This document shows positions 31,982 through 40,577 of a DNA stretch of 64,000 nt, piece after piece. The DNA is taken from assembly GCF_004011505.1 (NCBI RefSeq), contig NZ_SAUN01000001.1, positions 10,195,501-10,259,500 of the forward strand, in the 5' to 3' direction. Position numbers and translations under genes: made by a program. The notes beneath the pieces are model-generated. The model was given only the letters and a program-made list of their open reading frames with translations. It had not been told where the DNA came from and ran no database searches. Position 1 is the stretch's first letter; every line of letters starts with the position of its first letter. This stretch comes from Nonomuraea polychroma (GTDB lineage: Bacteria > Actinomycetota > Actinomycetes > Streptosporangiales > Streptosporangiaceae).

Positions 31982-32338
31982 ATGGAAATCTGGATCAATC
32001 CCCGCTGCTCCAAGTGCCGGTCGGCACTGTCGGTCCTGGACGCCGAGTCCGCCCAGTACACCGTGCGCCGTTACCTGGAGGATCCGCCGACCGAGGATGA
32101 GCTCCGAGAGGTCCTGGGGCGGCTGGGCCTGGAGCCGTGGGACATCACCAGGACAGGCGAGCAGGTGGCCAAGGAGCTCGGCATGGACACATGGCCTCGC
32201 GACGAGCCCGCTCGCGAGCGCTGGATCGCCGCGCTCGCCGAGCACCCGATCCTCATCCAGCGCCCGATCATCACGGCCGACGACGGGTCTGCCGTGGTCG
32301 GCCGGACCGAGGCCGCCGTGCGCTCCGTGCTGCCCTGA
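31982..32338 (+). CDS. ArsC/Spx-like thioredoxin-fold protein
   Basis: 118 aa from the ATG at 31982 (an ATG at 31970 touches the GGAGGAG ribosome binding site and is less likely). MEIWINPRCSKCRSALSVLD shows the CxxC-containing N-terminal loop, and 'HPILIQRPII' near the end is the conserved cis-Pro region of ArsC-like proteins. It may be an arsenate reductase or a redox regulator; no other ars gene is near. A perfect 20-bp tandem duplication starts within the last codons and includes the stop. Confidence 0.85.
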   Translation: MEIWINPRCSKCRSALSVLDAESAQYTVRRYLEDPPTEDELREVLGRLGLEPWDITRTGEQVAKELGMDTWPRDEPARERWIAALAEHPILIQRPIITADDGSAVVGRTEAAVRSVLP

Positions 32339-32363
32339 GAAGTTCCGTGCTGCCCTGAGAAGT
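32324..32363 (+). repeat. Perfect 20-bp tandem duplication at a stop codon
   Basis: The unit TCCGTGCTGCCCTGAGAAGT occurs twice without a gap (32324-32343 and 32344-32363). It contains the TGA of the ArsC-like gene, so the second copy lies in the 3' untranslated part and abuts the stop of the convergent LuxR gene. Confidence 0.95.
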
Positions 32364-35227
32364 TACGAGATCAGGGACAGGCGGTGGGCGGCGGCGGCCG
32401 CCTCGCCGCGGGTCGTGACGCCGAGCTTGGCCAGGATGTTCGACACATGCACGCTGACCGTCTTGGCGGAGATGAACAACTCGGCGGCGATGTCCCGGTT
32501 GGTTCTGCCCTGGGTGACCAGCCGCAGGACCTCCAGCTCGCGCGGCGTCAACAACTCCGACGACTCCTGGCCCTGCTGCGTGCCGCCCACCCGCCGCAAC
32601 AGCGTCTCGATCTCCTCGACCAGCGGGGTGGCCCGCAGCGCCTGCGCCAGCGGCAGCGCCGGCTTCAGCCGCGCGGCCGCGCCCTCACGGTCGCCGGCCC
32701 GCGCGGCGGCCGCGGCGGCCCGGAACAGGGCCTTGGCCTGGTTGTGCGGGCGCTTGAGCCGCTCCCAGCCTGCGGCCGCCCCGTCGAAGTCGCCGATGTA
32801 CGACAGCCGGTACGCCTCCACGACAGGACCGATCACCGACAGCTCGGCGGCCACCTCGGCGGCGTGTGCGCGGACCGCCGCGGCACGGTCGGGCTCGGTG
32901 CCCTCGGCGCCGTCGCAGACGATGCGGAGCAGGGCGAGCAGGCGCCAGCCCAGCATGGCCTTGGACGACTGCCTGGGGAGGGCGAGCACCCGTTCGGCCA
33001 CGGTCAGCGCGGCGTCGGGCTCGCCCCGCAGCAGGTGCCAGCCGATGTGCAGTCGCGCGTTGCTGGTGATGTCCTGGACGAAGTCCTCGGCGCGGTCCTT
33101 GAGCACGCCGATCTCGGACAGCAGGCTCTCGACCAGTTGCATCTCGCCCCTGGCCAGGGCGATGTCGGCGCGCACCCGCAGCAGGGCGTATCGGGTGCGC
33201 AGGTGGGGGCCATGGCTGAGCGCGGCGTCGACGAGCTCGATGGACTCGTCCCAGCGGCCGATCGACTCCAGCGCCTCGGCCCAGTTGTTCATGACGAACA
33301 GGCCGCTGCCGCGGAGCCTGCCGTATTCCTTGGCGATCTTCCAGCCCTGTTCGGACAGGCGGATGGCCTCTTCCTCCCGGCCCAGGTCGATCAGCGCGTC
33401 GATGTTGTTGCCGATCGCCCGCGTGATGATGCGGCCGGAGCGCTCCTCGTGGCCGATCTCCAGCGCCTGCTCGTTGACCGCGATGGTGGACTCGAGCTCG
33501 CCGTTGAGCGAGTGGCCGAGCGCCAGGTTCATCAGCAGGTCGGCCTCGAGGCACCGGTCGCCGTGCTCCCTGGCCAGACGCAGGCCTTCGGCGACGACCT
33601 CGCTCGCCTCGGCGATCTCGCCGCGCAGCATGAGGTGGCGGCTCAGCGTGGTGAGGACCTCGGCCCGGTCGAGGCTGTCCTCAGGGACGAGCCGCAGCGC
33701 GTGCCTGAGGTCTTCGATGACCCCCATCTGGCCTTTGTTCATCTTGAACCCGGCCCGCCGCACGATCAGCTGCGCCACACGACCTGGCTCGCGGGTCTCG
33801 TCCAGCTGGGACAGGGCGGCCTTGACGAACTTCATGCCCTTGTCGACCTCGCCGCCGGCGTTCGCGGCCTCAGCGGCCCGTTCCAGCACGGCGGTGTGGT
33901 CGGCGCCGATGCGCTCGGCCGCGTCGGGCACCCGGTCCCAGAGCATGAGCACGCGTTCGAGCAGCGGCACGGCCTCGGTGTAGGCGAACGCCTTGAACGA
34001 CTTGCGCGCCGCCTCCCACGCCGAGATCAGCGCCCAGAGGTCGTTGCGGGCGCCGTACCAATGGTGTGCCAGCTCGACGGGGGCGCGTCCGGGCGGGACG
34101 AGCGTGCGGTCCTTGGAGATCTCCTCGGCGAACCTGGCGTGCAGGCGCTGGTGCTCGCCCGGCAGCAGCTCGTCGTGGACGGCCTCGCGGATCAGGGAGT
34201 GCCTGAAGACGTACGCGCGGCTGTCGGCGACCTGCAGGACGTTGCCCGCGATGGCCGGGCGCAGCGCGCTCTCCAGCTCGACGTCGGACAGGCCGCTCAC
34301 GGCGGCCAGCAGCGCGTGGCCGACCCGGATGCCGCCGGCCGCGGCGATGCGCAGCACGCGCTGGGTCTCCTCGGGCAGGCGCTCGACGGAGCCGAGGATG
34401 AGGTCCTGCATGGAATCGGGGAACGAGCAGTCCACGCCGCACTCCAGCAGGGCCTCGACGAACAGCGGGATGCCTTCGCTGCGTTCGTAGACGTTCCGGA
34501 CGCTGCCGTATTCGGGGACCTTGCCGAGGATCCCGGTCATCTGCTGGGCGACCTCGTCGCGCGACAGGCGGGGCAGGTCGAGCCGGTGGACGCCGTGCAC
34601 CCGGCCGAGCTCGGCCAGCACGGGCCTGAGCGGATGCTGGCGGTGCAGGTCGTCGGAGCGGTAGGTCATGACCATCAGCACCTGCGGGATGTGCAGGTTG
34701 CGGCTGAGGAAGGCGATGAGGTCGCGGCTGGACCGATCGGCCCAGTGGATGTCCTCGATGACGAGGATCGTGGGGCGGCTGTCGGCCAGGCGTTCCAGCA
34801 GCGTGAGAAACTGCTCGAAGAGCCGCGCGCGGCCGGTGTCGGTCTCGCCGTCGCCGATGGGCTCGCCGAACTCGGGCAACAGGCGGGCGAGGTCGCGCTG
34901 GGCGCCTTCAGGGAGTAACCCGGCGACGGTGGCCGGGCCCTGTTCCCTGACGAGTTGCCGCAGCGCCGCCGTGAACGGCGCGTAGGCCAGGCCCTCGGTG
35001 GACAGCTCCACGCAACCGCCGAACAGCACGTGCGCGCCGTCGGCGGCGCAACGTTCGGTGAAGCGCTGCACGAGCCGGGTCTTGCCGACGCCGGCCTCGC
35101 CCCCTAGCAGGACCGCTGTCACTTTGCCTTTTCTGGCCTCGTCGAAGCTTTCGGCGAGAGCCTCCAGCTCCTGCTCCCGCCCGACGAAGACGGGACTGAC
35201 AGAACGTCCCCGCATGTCATCCAGCAT
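32363..35227 (-). CDS. LAL-type LuxR transcriptional regulator (AAA + TPR + HTH)
   Basis: 954 aa from the ATG at 35227, with GTGAGG six bases upstream; an in-frame GTG at 35239 is the alternative. Order: AAA domain (Walker A LLGGEAGVGKTRL near residue 40; Walker B 'TILVIEDIHWADRSSRDL'), a long TPR-like helical middle (about 350-830), and a C-terminal LuxR helix-turn-helix (LLTPRELEVLRLVTQGRTNR then 'DIAAELFISAKTVSVHVSNI'). Such large ATP-binding regulators often activate secondary-metabolite or sugar genes. A 48-aa gene lies directly upstream on the same strand after a hairpin. Target unknown. Confidence 0.93.
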   Translation of the reverse strand: MLDDMRGRSVSPVFVGREQELEALAESFDEARKGKVTAVLLGGEAGVGKTRLVQRFTERCAADGAHVLFGGCVELSTEGLAYAPFTAALRQLVREQGPATVAGLLPEGAQRDLARLLPEFGEPIGDGETDTGRARLFEQFLTLLERLADSRPTILVIEDIHWADRSSRDLIAFLSRNLHIPQVLMVMTYRSDDLHRQHPLRPVLAELGRVHGVHRLDLPRLSRDEVAQQMTGILGKVPEYGSVRNVYERSEGIPLFVEALLECGVDCSFPDSMQDLILGSVERLPEETQRVLRIAAAGGIRVGHALLAAVSGLSDVELESALRPAIAGNVLQVADSRAYVFRHSLIREAVHDELLPGEHQRLHARFAEEISKDRTLVPPGRAPVELAHHWYGARNDLWALISAWEAARKSFKAFAYTEAVPLLERVLMLWDRVPDAAERIGADHTAVLERAAEAANAGGEVDKGMKFVKAALSQLDETREPGRVAQLIVRRAGFKMNKGQMGVIEDLRHALRLVPEDSLDRAEVLTTLSRHLMLRGEIAEASEVVAEGLRLAREHGDRCLEADLLMNLALGHSLNGELESTIAVNEQALEIGHEERSGRIITRAIGNNIDALIDLGREEEAIRLSEQGWKIAKEYGRLRGSGLFVMNNWAEALESIGRWDESIELVDAALSHGPHLRTRYALLRVRADIALARGEMQLVESLLSEIGVLKDRAEDFVQDITSNARLHIGWHLLRGEPDAALTVAERVLALPRQSSKAMLGWRLLALLRIVCDGAEGTEPDRAAAVRAHAAEVAAELSVIGPVVEAYRLSYIGDFDGAAAGWERLKRPHNQAKALFRAAAAAARAGDREGAAARLKPALPLAQALRATPLVEEIETLLRRVGGTQQGQESSELLTPRELEVLRLVTQGRTNRDIAAELFISAKTVSVHVSNILAKLGVTTRGEAAAAAHRLSLIS

Positions 35228-35283
35228 GTCATGCCTCACTGATTGCTTTCGACGAATTTAGGGGGCTCTACGGGGGCATGGAG

Positions 35284-35313
35284 GCCCGGCCACGAGGGAG
35301 GTTGTGGCCGGGC
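35284..35313 (-). terminator. Hairpin after the 48-aa gene
   Basis: GCCCGGCCAC (35284-35293) pairs perfectly with GTGGCCGGGC (35304-35313) around a ten-base loop. It follows the stop of the small minus-strand gene by 13 bases and separates it from the LuxR gene. Confidence 0.7.
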
Positions 35314-35326
35314 TCTCGTGGGGTGC

Positions 35327-35473
35327 TCATGAGGAACGGCGCTTGCCGAAGAGCGAGCGGCGCTCGGACTTGTTGGCCCGCTCCGCGTCGCGTACCCGCC
35401 GGTGCTCGGCCGCGGCCTTGCGCAGCTCGCTCGCGTGGTTCTTCATGAGCTCGTACTCGATTTCGGGATTCAT
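35327..35473 (-). CDS. Small charged protein, 48 aa
   Basis: 48 aa: MNPEIEYELMKNHASELRKA then AAEHRRVRDAERANKSERR, ending in LFGKRRSS. One long amphipathic, highly charged helix and a basic tail; no membrane segment. AAGGAG lies nine bases before this ATG; another ATG seven bases upstream in a different frame is too close to the RBS. I have the impression of a conserved small actinomycete protein but cannot name it. Its basic tail may bind nucleic acid. Confidence 0.7.
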   Translation of the reverse strand: MNPEIEYELMKNHASELRKAAAEHRRVRDAERANKSERRSLFGKRRSS

Positions 35474-35619
35474 CACTCATATCTCCTTGTTCGTGCTGAC
35501 ACCTTTAAGAGTGCGCCTAAGGCCAGGTACGCCACATTGGGCGGATGCCTTATCTCTGGGCGTCAGTCGAGGTCGGCATACCTAGGACCCCCGCGCACGG
35601 CGGCCTAAGGGGGTCCGGT

Positions 35620-36594
35620 TTGGAGGAGGAGGCCCTGGTCGGCGATGCTGTGTTGGTGTCAACTCTGACGACTTCGCTCGCGGACGTCGCCGCGTCCGGC
35701 GCGACGCTACGGGCATTCCTGCACGGCCTGCCCGGCGTCGACCGGGTCGGCGCGGACCAGCGGGCGGCCATGCTCGGCACCCGATCGATCAAGACCACCG
35801 CCAAGGCCAAGGCCATCGACCTCGCCATTTCCATGGTCGACCTGACCACCCTCGAAGGCGCGGACACCGCAGGCAAGGTGCGCGCGATGTGCACGAAGGC
35901 CGTGCGCCCCGGCGGCGACGCCCCCAAGGTGGCGGCCGTCTGCGTTTATCCCGACCTGGTCGCCGTGGCCGCCGAGGCCGTGCGCGGGTCGGGGGTGAAG
36001 GTGGCCTCCGTGGCGACCGCGTTCCCCAGTGGGCGCTCCTCGCTGGAGGTCAAGGTGACCGACACGGCACTGGCCGTCGCGGCGGGCGCCGACGAGGTCG
36101 ACATGGTGATCGACCGCGGCGCGTTCCTGTCCGGCGACTACATGAAGGTCTTCGAGGAGATCGTCGCGGTCAAGGCCGCGTGTGGTGAGGCGCACCTGAA
36201 GGTGATCCTGGAGACCGGCGAGCTGGCGACCTACGACAATGTGCGGCGGGCCTCCTGGCTGGCGATGCTGGCGGGCGCCGACTTCATCAAGACCTCGACC
36301 GGCAAGGTCTCCCCGGCCGCGACGCTGCCGGTGACGCTGATCATGTTGGAGGCCGTGCGGGACTTCCGTGACGCGACGGGACGGCAGGTGGGCGTCAAGC
36401 CGGCCGGCGGCATCCGCACGACCAAGGACGCGATCAAAAACCTGGTGCTGGTCAACGAGACCGCGGGGGACGACTGGCTGACGCCCGAATGGTTCAGGCT
36501 CGGCGCCTCCTCGCTGCTCAACGACCTGCTGATGCAGCGTCAGAAGCTGGCCACCGGCCGTTACGCCGGCCCCGACTACTTCACCCTGGACTAG
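35620..36594 (+). CDS. deoC: Deoxyribose-phosphate aldolase
   Basis: 324 aa from the TTG at 35620, six bases after AAGGGGG; GTG/TTG codons at 35650-35656 are alternatives. Class I aldolase motifs: 'KVAAVCVYPDLVAVAAEAV', 'VASVATAFPSGRSSLEVK', DEVDMVIDRGAFL, 'HLKVILETGEL', the Schiff-base Lys in GADFIKTSTGK and 'VGVKPAGGIRTTKDA'. It cleaves 2-deoxyribose 5-phosphate to glyceraldehyde 3-phosphate and acetaldehyde. The following aldehyde dehydrogenases could oxidise the acetaldehyde, so the three genes form a deoxynucleoside catabolic operon. Confidence 0.95.
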   Translation: MEEEALVGDAVLVSTLTTSLADVAASGATLRAFLHGLPGVDRVGADQRAAMLGTRSIKTTAKAKAIDLAISMVDLTTLEGADTAGKVRAMCTKAVRPGGDAPKVAAVCVYPDLVAVAAEAVRGSGVKVASVATAFPSGRSSLEVKVTDTALAVAAGADEVDMVIDRGAFLSGDYMKVFEEIVAVKAACGEAHLKVILETGELATYDNVRRASWLAMLAGADFIKTSTGKVSPAATLPVTLIMLEAVRDFRDATGRQVGVKPAGGIRTTKDAIKNLVLVNETAGDDWLTPEWFRLGASSLLNDLLMQRQKLATGRYAGPDYFTLD

Positions 36595-36597
36595 CCG

Positions 36598-38055
36598 ATG
36601 GCGATCTTCGAGTACGCACCCGCCCCCGAGTCCACCGACGTCGTCGACATCAAACCGTCGTACGGGCTGTTCATCAACGGCGAATTCGTCGACGGCTCGG
36701 GTCCCACGTTCAAGACGATCAACCCGGCGACCGAGGAGTCGCTGGCCGAGATCTCCACCGCCACGTCCGACGACGTGGACCGGGCCGTGCAGGCCGCACG
36801 CAAGGCGTTCGGCGTCTGGAGCGCGCTGCCCGGCGCCGAGCGGGCGAAATACCTGTTCCGCATCGCGCGCATCATCCAGGAGCGGGCCCGCGAGCTGGCC
36901 GTGCTGGAGTCGCTGGACAACGGCAAGCCGATCCGCGAGTCCCGCGACGTGGACCTGCCGCTGGTGGCGGCGCACTTCTTCTACTACGCCGGCTGGGCCG
37001 ACAAGCTGGAATACGCCGGGTTCGGGACCAAGCCGCTGGGCGTGGCCGGGCAGGTCATCCCGTGGAACTTCCCCCTGCTCATGCTGGCCTGGAAGATCGC
37101 GCCCGCGCTGGCCTGCGGTAACACGGTCGTGCTCAAGCCGGCCGAGACCACGCCGCTGACCGCGTTGTGGTTCGCCGACATCTGCCGGCAGGCCGACCTG
37201 CCGCCGGGCGTGGTCAACATCGTGACCGGCGCGGGCGAGACCGGCGCGGCCGTGGTCGCGCACCCCGACGTCAACAAGGTGGCCTTCACCGGCTCCACCG
37301 AGGTCGGCCGGATCATCGCGCGCACCGTGGCGGGCACCGACAAGAAGCTGACGCTGGAGCTGGGCGGCAAGGCGGCGAACATCGTGTTCGAGGACGCCGC
37401 CATCGACCAGGCCGTCGAGGGCATCGTCAACGGCATCTTCTTCAACCAGGGGCACGTGTGCTGCGCGGGCTCCCGGCTGCTGGTGCAGGAGTCGATCCAG
37501 GACGAGCTCCTGGCCTCGCTCAAGCGCAGGCTCGCCACGCTGCGGGTCGGCGACCCGCTGGACAAGAACACCGACGTCGGCGCGATCAACTCCGCCGACC
37601 AGCTGGCCAAGATCCGGGAGCTGTCCGAGATCGGCGAGTCGGAGGGGGCGCTTCGCTGGTCGCCGGCGTGCGAGCTGCCCGAGCGCGGCTTCTGGTTCCC
37701 GCCGACGATCTTCACCGGGGTCGCGCAGTCGCACACGATCGCCAGGGACGAGATCTTCGGCCCGGTGCTCTCCGTGCTGACCTTCCGCACCCCGGCCGAG
37801 GCCGTCGAGAAGGCCAACAACACCCCCTACGGGCTGTCCGCGGGCATCTGGACCGAGAAGGGCTCGCGCATCCTGTGGATGGCCGACAAGCTCCGGGCCG
37901 GTGTGGTCTGGGCCAACACGTTCAACAAGTTCGACCCCGCCTCTCCCTTCGGCGGTTACAAGGAGTCCGGGTACGGCCGCGAGGGCGGGTTGCTCGGGTT
38001 GGAGGCCTACCTCGATGTGAGAGCATCGGCTGCTCGGCTTGGAGGCCTGTCTTGA
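36598..38055 (+). CDS. Aldehyde dehydrogenase (catalytic)
   Basis: 485 aa, starting three bases after the deoC stop. ALDH motifs: 'GQVIPWNFPLLMLAWKIAPA', 'VVLKPAETTPLTA', cofactor loop FTGSTEVGR, general base Glu in LELGGKAANIVF, and nucleophile Cys in FFNQGHVCCAGSR. C-terminal 'TFNKFDPASPFGGYKESGYG' closes the active site. Normal homologues end with 'GLEAYLDV'; here the frame continues for about 12 more residues because of a 40-bp tandem duplication. Likely oxidises acetaldehyde released by DeoC. Confidence 0.93.
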   Translation: MAIFEYAPAPESTDVVDIKPSYGLFINGEFVDGSGPTFKTINPATEESLAEISTATSDDVDRAVQAARKAFGVWSALPGAERAKYLFRIARIIQERARELAVLESLDNGKPIRESRDVDLPLVAAHFFYYAGWADKLEYAGFGTKPLGVAGQVIPWNFPLLMLAWKIAPALACGNTVVLKPAETTPLTALWFADICRQADLPPGVVNIVTGAGETGAAVVAHPDVNKVAFTGSTEVGRIIARTVAGTDKKLTLELGGKAANIVFEDAAIDQAVEGIVNGIFFNQGHVCCAGSRLLVQESIQDELLASLKRRLATLRVGDPLDKNTDVGAINSADQLAKIRELSEIGESEGALRWSPACELPERGFWFPPTIFTGVAQSHTIARDEIFGPVLSVLTFRTPAEAVEKANNTPYGLSAGIWTEKGSRILWMADKLRAGVVWANTFNKFDPASPFGGYKESGYGREGGLLGLEAYLDVRASAARLGGLS

Positions 38056-38070
38056 CGTGTGAGCATCGCC
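37991..38070 (+). repeat. 40-bp imperfect tandem duplication at the ALDH 3' end
   Basis: Two 40-bp units (37991-38030 and 38031-38070) share 33 of 40 positions. Both carry the coding pattern for the family's C-terminal 'LEA-x-LDV'. Unit 1 reads through (LEAYLDVRAS); unit 2, in another frame, still has the codons LEACLDV followed by TGA. The current ALDH stop lies in unit 2. Confidence 0.85.
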
Positions 38071-38224
38071 GCTTCGGGCGCAGGAAACGGCGTGCGCAGG
38101 CGACCCGAGGCCACGCTTTCGCACGGGCCGGCCGTCCGGTGCGCACCGGCTGGTACGCCCACCGCTGCGGCGTGAGCCGGTGCGGCCAGGTCTTCGTTCC
38201 CGTCCAGACCTCGCAGGAGGGCCG

Positions 38225-39070
38225 ATGAGCCGGCTGACCGTCAGAAAGACCTACAAGCTGTACATCGGCGGGGCGTTCCCGCGCTCTGAGAGTGGGAGGT
38301 CCTACCCCGTGACCTCGCCCAAGGGCGAATTCCTCGCCAACGCCTCGCAGGCCTCGCGCAAGGACGCCCGCGACGCCGTCGTGGCCGCGCGCAAGGCGTT
38401 CCCCGGCTGGTCGGGGGCGACCCCGTACAACCGGGGGCAGATCCTCTACCGGGTCGCCGAGATGCTGGAGGGGCGGCGCGCCCAGTTCGCCGAGGAGCTC
38501 GGCGGCGGCAAGCGGGCGGCCCTGGAGGCGGTGGACGCGGCGGTGGACCGGCTGGTCTGGTACGCGGGGTGGTCCGACAAGATCGCCTCGGTGCACGGGG
38601 CGGCCAACCCGGTCGCCGGTCCCTACTTCAACCTGTCCTCACCCGAGCCGACCGGGGTGGTCGCGATCGTCGCGCCCGCCGATCCGCTGCTCGGACTGGT
38701 GTCGGTGGTCGCGCCGGTGATCGTCACCGGCAACACCTGTGTGGTCGTGGCCTCCGAGCCGTCGCCGCTGGCCTCGATCACCCTGGCCGAGGTGCTGGCC
38801 ACCTCCGACCTGCCCGGCGGCGTCGTCAACGTCCTCACCGGGCGGCAGGCCGAGCTCGCGCCCTGGCTGGCGTCCCACATGGACGTCAACGGGCTCGACC
38901 TGACCGGGGTGACGGACGCCGACCTGGCGCTGCGCTGCGAGCAGGCGGCGGCGGAGAACCTCAAGCGGGTCCTGCGCCCCGCCCAGGAGGACTGGACGGC
39001 CGACCCGGGGATCCGGCGGATGACACGGTTCCTGGAGACCAAGACCGTCTGGCACCCGGTGGGGATCTGA
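38225..39070 (+). CDS. Short non-catalytic aldehyde dehydrogenase-like protein
   Basis: 281 aa. N-terminal ALDH features are clear: 'KTYKLYIGGAFPRSESGRSY', 'AVVAARKAFPGWSGATPYNR', 'GQILYRVAEMLEGRRAQFAE', and a degenerate Rossmann part (TGVVAIVAPADPLLGL; 'GNTCVVVASEPSPLASITLA'). The protein ends near residue 281, before the catalytic Cys and Glu regions, so it cannot be a working dehydrogenase. It resembles the non-catalytic C-terminal ALDH-like half of ALDH16-type proteins. It follows the catalytic ALDH by 169 bases and probably forms a complex with it; inference. Confidence 0.8.
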   Translation: MSRLTVRKTYKLYIGGAFPRSESGRSYPVTSPKGEFLANASQASRKDARDAVVAARKAFPGWSGATPYNRGQILYRVAEMLEGRRAQFAEELGGGKRAALEAVDAAVDRLVWYAGWSDKIASVHGAANPVAGPYFNLSSPEPTGVVAIVAPADPLLGLVSVVAPVIVTGNTCVVVASEPSPLASITLAEVLATSDLPGGVVNVLTGRQAELAPWLASHMDVNGLDLTGVTDADLALRCEQAAAENLKRVLRPAQEDWTADPGIRRMTRFLETKTVWHPVGI

Positions 39071-39085
39071 GCCAGGCTCTAGGCC

Positions 39086-40525
39086 TCAGTGATAGCCACG
39101 CGGCCGCACCGGCGGATGAGCGGACTGGAGCTGGGCGGTCAGGCCGAGCAGGTGCGGCTCGCCGCCGGGCGGCGCGATGAGCTGCACGCCGATCGGCAGG
39201 CCGCTGGAGTGCGTGGCGATGGGCACGGTGATCGCGGGCCAGCCGCACATGTTCCACGCGCCTGTGGCGGGGGCGAACCGCACGTTCGCCAGCACGTTGC
39301 GGAGGAGCCCGCGATCCCCCCAGCGGTCCGCCTTGGGCGGGACGGTGCCCAGCGCGGGCGTGACCAGCACGTCGGCGTCGCCGAACCACTGATCGGCCCC
39401 GTAGGCGCTCCAACGCTCGCGCCCGCGTACGCCGTCCAGCTTCAGCCTGGCCAGCACCCTCCCCGCGCGGGCCAGCGCCCGGGTGCGCCGCTCCACGGTG
39501 TGCCTGTCCATGTCGGCCACCGATGCGGCGGCCTGGCTGAGCCAGGTGGCGATCGCCGCGGGACCCAGCCAGGCAGGCAGCCGGTGGCCATGCTCGACCA
39601 CCGTGTGCCCGGCCACCCGCAACGTCTCCGCCGCCGCGCGCACCGCCGCCCGGTACTCCTTGTCCATGGGCAGGCCGATCGGCAGCGGCTGCGGCGCGTA
39701 CGCCACCCGCAGGTCGAACGGCTCCGGGCTGTCCGGCGGCGGCTGCGGCTCCCACACCTCGTCGTCGTCCGCCCAGACCGAGCGCAACATGGGCGGGCGC
39801 GGATCCACCCGCCGCCCACCGCGCCACGCCTCGGCCAGCGACGGGTCGGCGGCCAGCACGGACAGCGCCAGCGCCAGGTCGGACGCCGTCGTGGCCAGCG
39901 GGCCGTTCTCCGTCAGGCGGTTCCAGTCGTTGGACGGCGGGGGCACCACGTCGGCGCCCGGCTTGATGGCCAGCACGCCGCAGGCCGCCCCCGGGATGCG
40001 CAGCGAGCCCATGCCGTCGTTGCCCAGCGCGAGTGGCACCATGCCCGCCGCCACGGCCGCGGCGCTCCCCGAGGACGAGCCGCCGGGCGTGCGCGTCCGG
40101 TCCCAGGGGTTGCGCACGATGCCGTACGCGCTGTCGCCGAACGCCACGAGCCCCAGCTCGGGGAGGTTGGTCAGACCGACGACCACCGCGCCCGCCGCAC
40201 GCAGCCGGGCGACCGCCGGGTGGTCCGCCGCCGCGGGCACGTCCGCGGTGGCGGCGGAGCCGCCGCGGGTGGCCTCGCCCGCCACCTCCAGGTTGTCCTT
40301 CACCGCCACGGGAACGCCCGCCAGCGGCAACTCCGCCAGGTCGGGACGTTTCTGCACAGCCTGCGCCTCCTCCACGGCCTGCTCCCTGACCAGCCGGAAC
40401 GCTCCCACCTCGGGGTCCCGCTCGGAGATGACGTGAAGGTGCTCCTCGACGACCGTCGTGGCCGAGACATCGCCGTGCCGGACGGCCGTCGCGATCTCGA
40501 TGGCGGTCCTGCCTGCCCACAACAT
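39086..40525 (-). CDS. Amidase signature family hydrolase
   Basis: 479 aa from the ATG at 40525. Amidase signature triad: Lys in GVPVAVKDNLEV, cis-Ser in TPGGSSSGSAAAVAAG, and nucleophile Ser in GNDGMGSLRIPGAACG. The usual 'TDTGGS' of this loop is changed to 'NDGMGS', which keeps the Ser but alters its neighbours. C-terminal 'WPAITVPIATHSSGLPIGVQ' is typical. It hydrolyses an amide of unknown identity. Divergent from the PLP enzyme gene, 52 bases between starts; ends 15 bases from the convergent ALDH-like gene. Confidence 0.9.
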   Translation of the reverse strand: MLWAGRTAIEIATAVRHGDVSATTVVEEHLHVISERDPEVGAFRLVREQAVEEAQAVQKRPDLAELPLAGVPVAVKDNLEVAGEATRGGSAATADVPAAADHPAVARLRAAGAVVVGLTNLPELGLVAFGDSAYGIVRNPWDRTRTPGGSSSGSAAAVAAGMVPLALGNDGMGSLRIPGAACGVLAIKPGADVVPPPSNDWNRLTENGPLATTASDLALALSVLAADPSLAEAWRGGRRVDPRPPMLRSVWADDDEVWEPQPPPDSPEPFDLRVAYAPQPLPIGLPMDKEYRAAVRAAAETLRVAGHTVVEHGHRLPAWLGPAAIATWLSQAAASVADMDRHTVERRTRALARAGRVLARLKLDGVRGRERWSAYGADQWFGDADVLVTPALGTVPPKADRWGDRGLLRNVLANVRFAPATGAWNMCGWPAITVPIATHSSGLPIGVQLIAPPGGEPHLLGLTAQLQSAHPPVRPRGYH

Positions 40526-40577
40526 GACTAGAGTGTGCAGCTTTTCGCACCTGGTGGCGAGAGTAGGGTGACAACAC

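Noticed and set aside
32384..34918. 844-codon plus-strand frame across the LuxR gene
   Set aside because: Complementary-strand shadow; the LAL regulator on the minus strand has complete AAA and HTH motifs.
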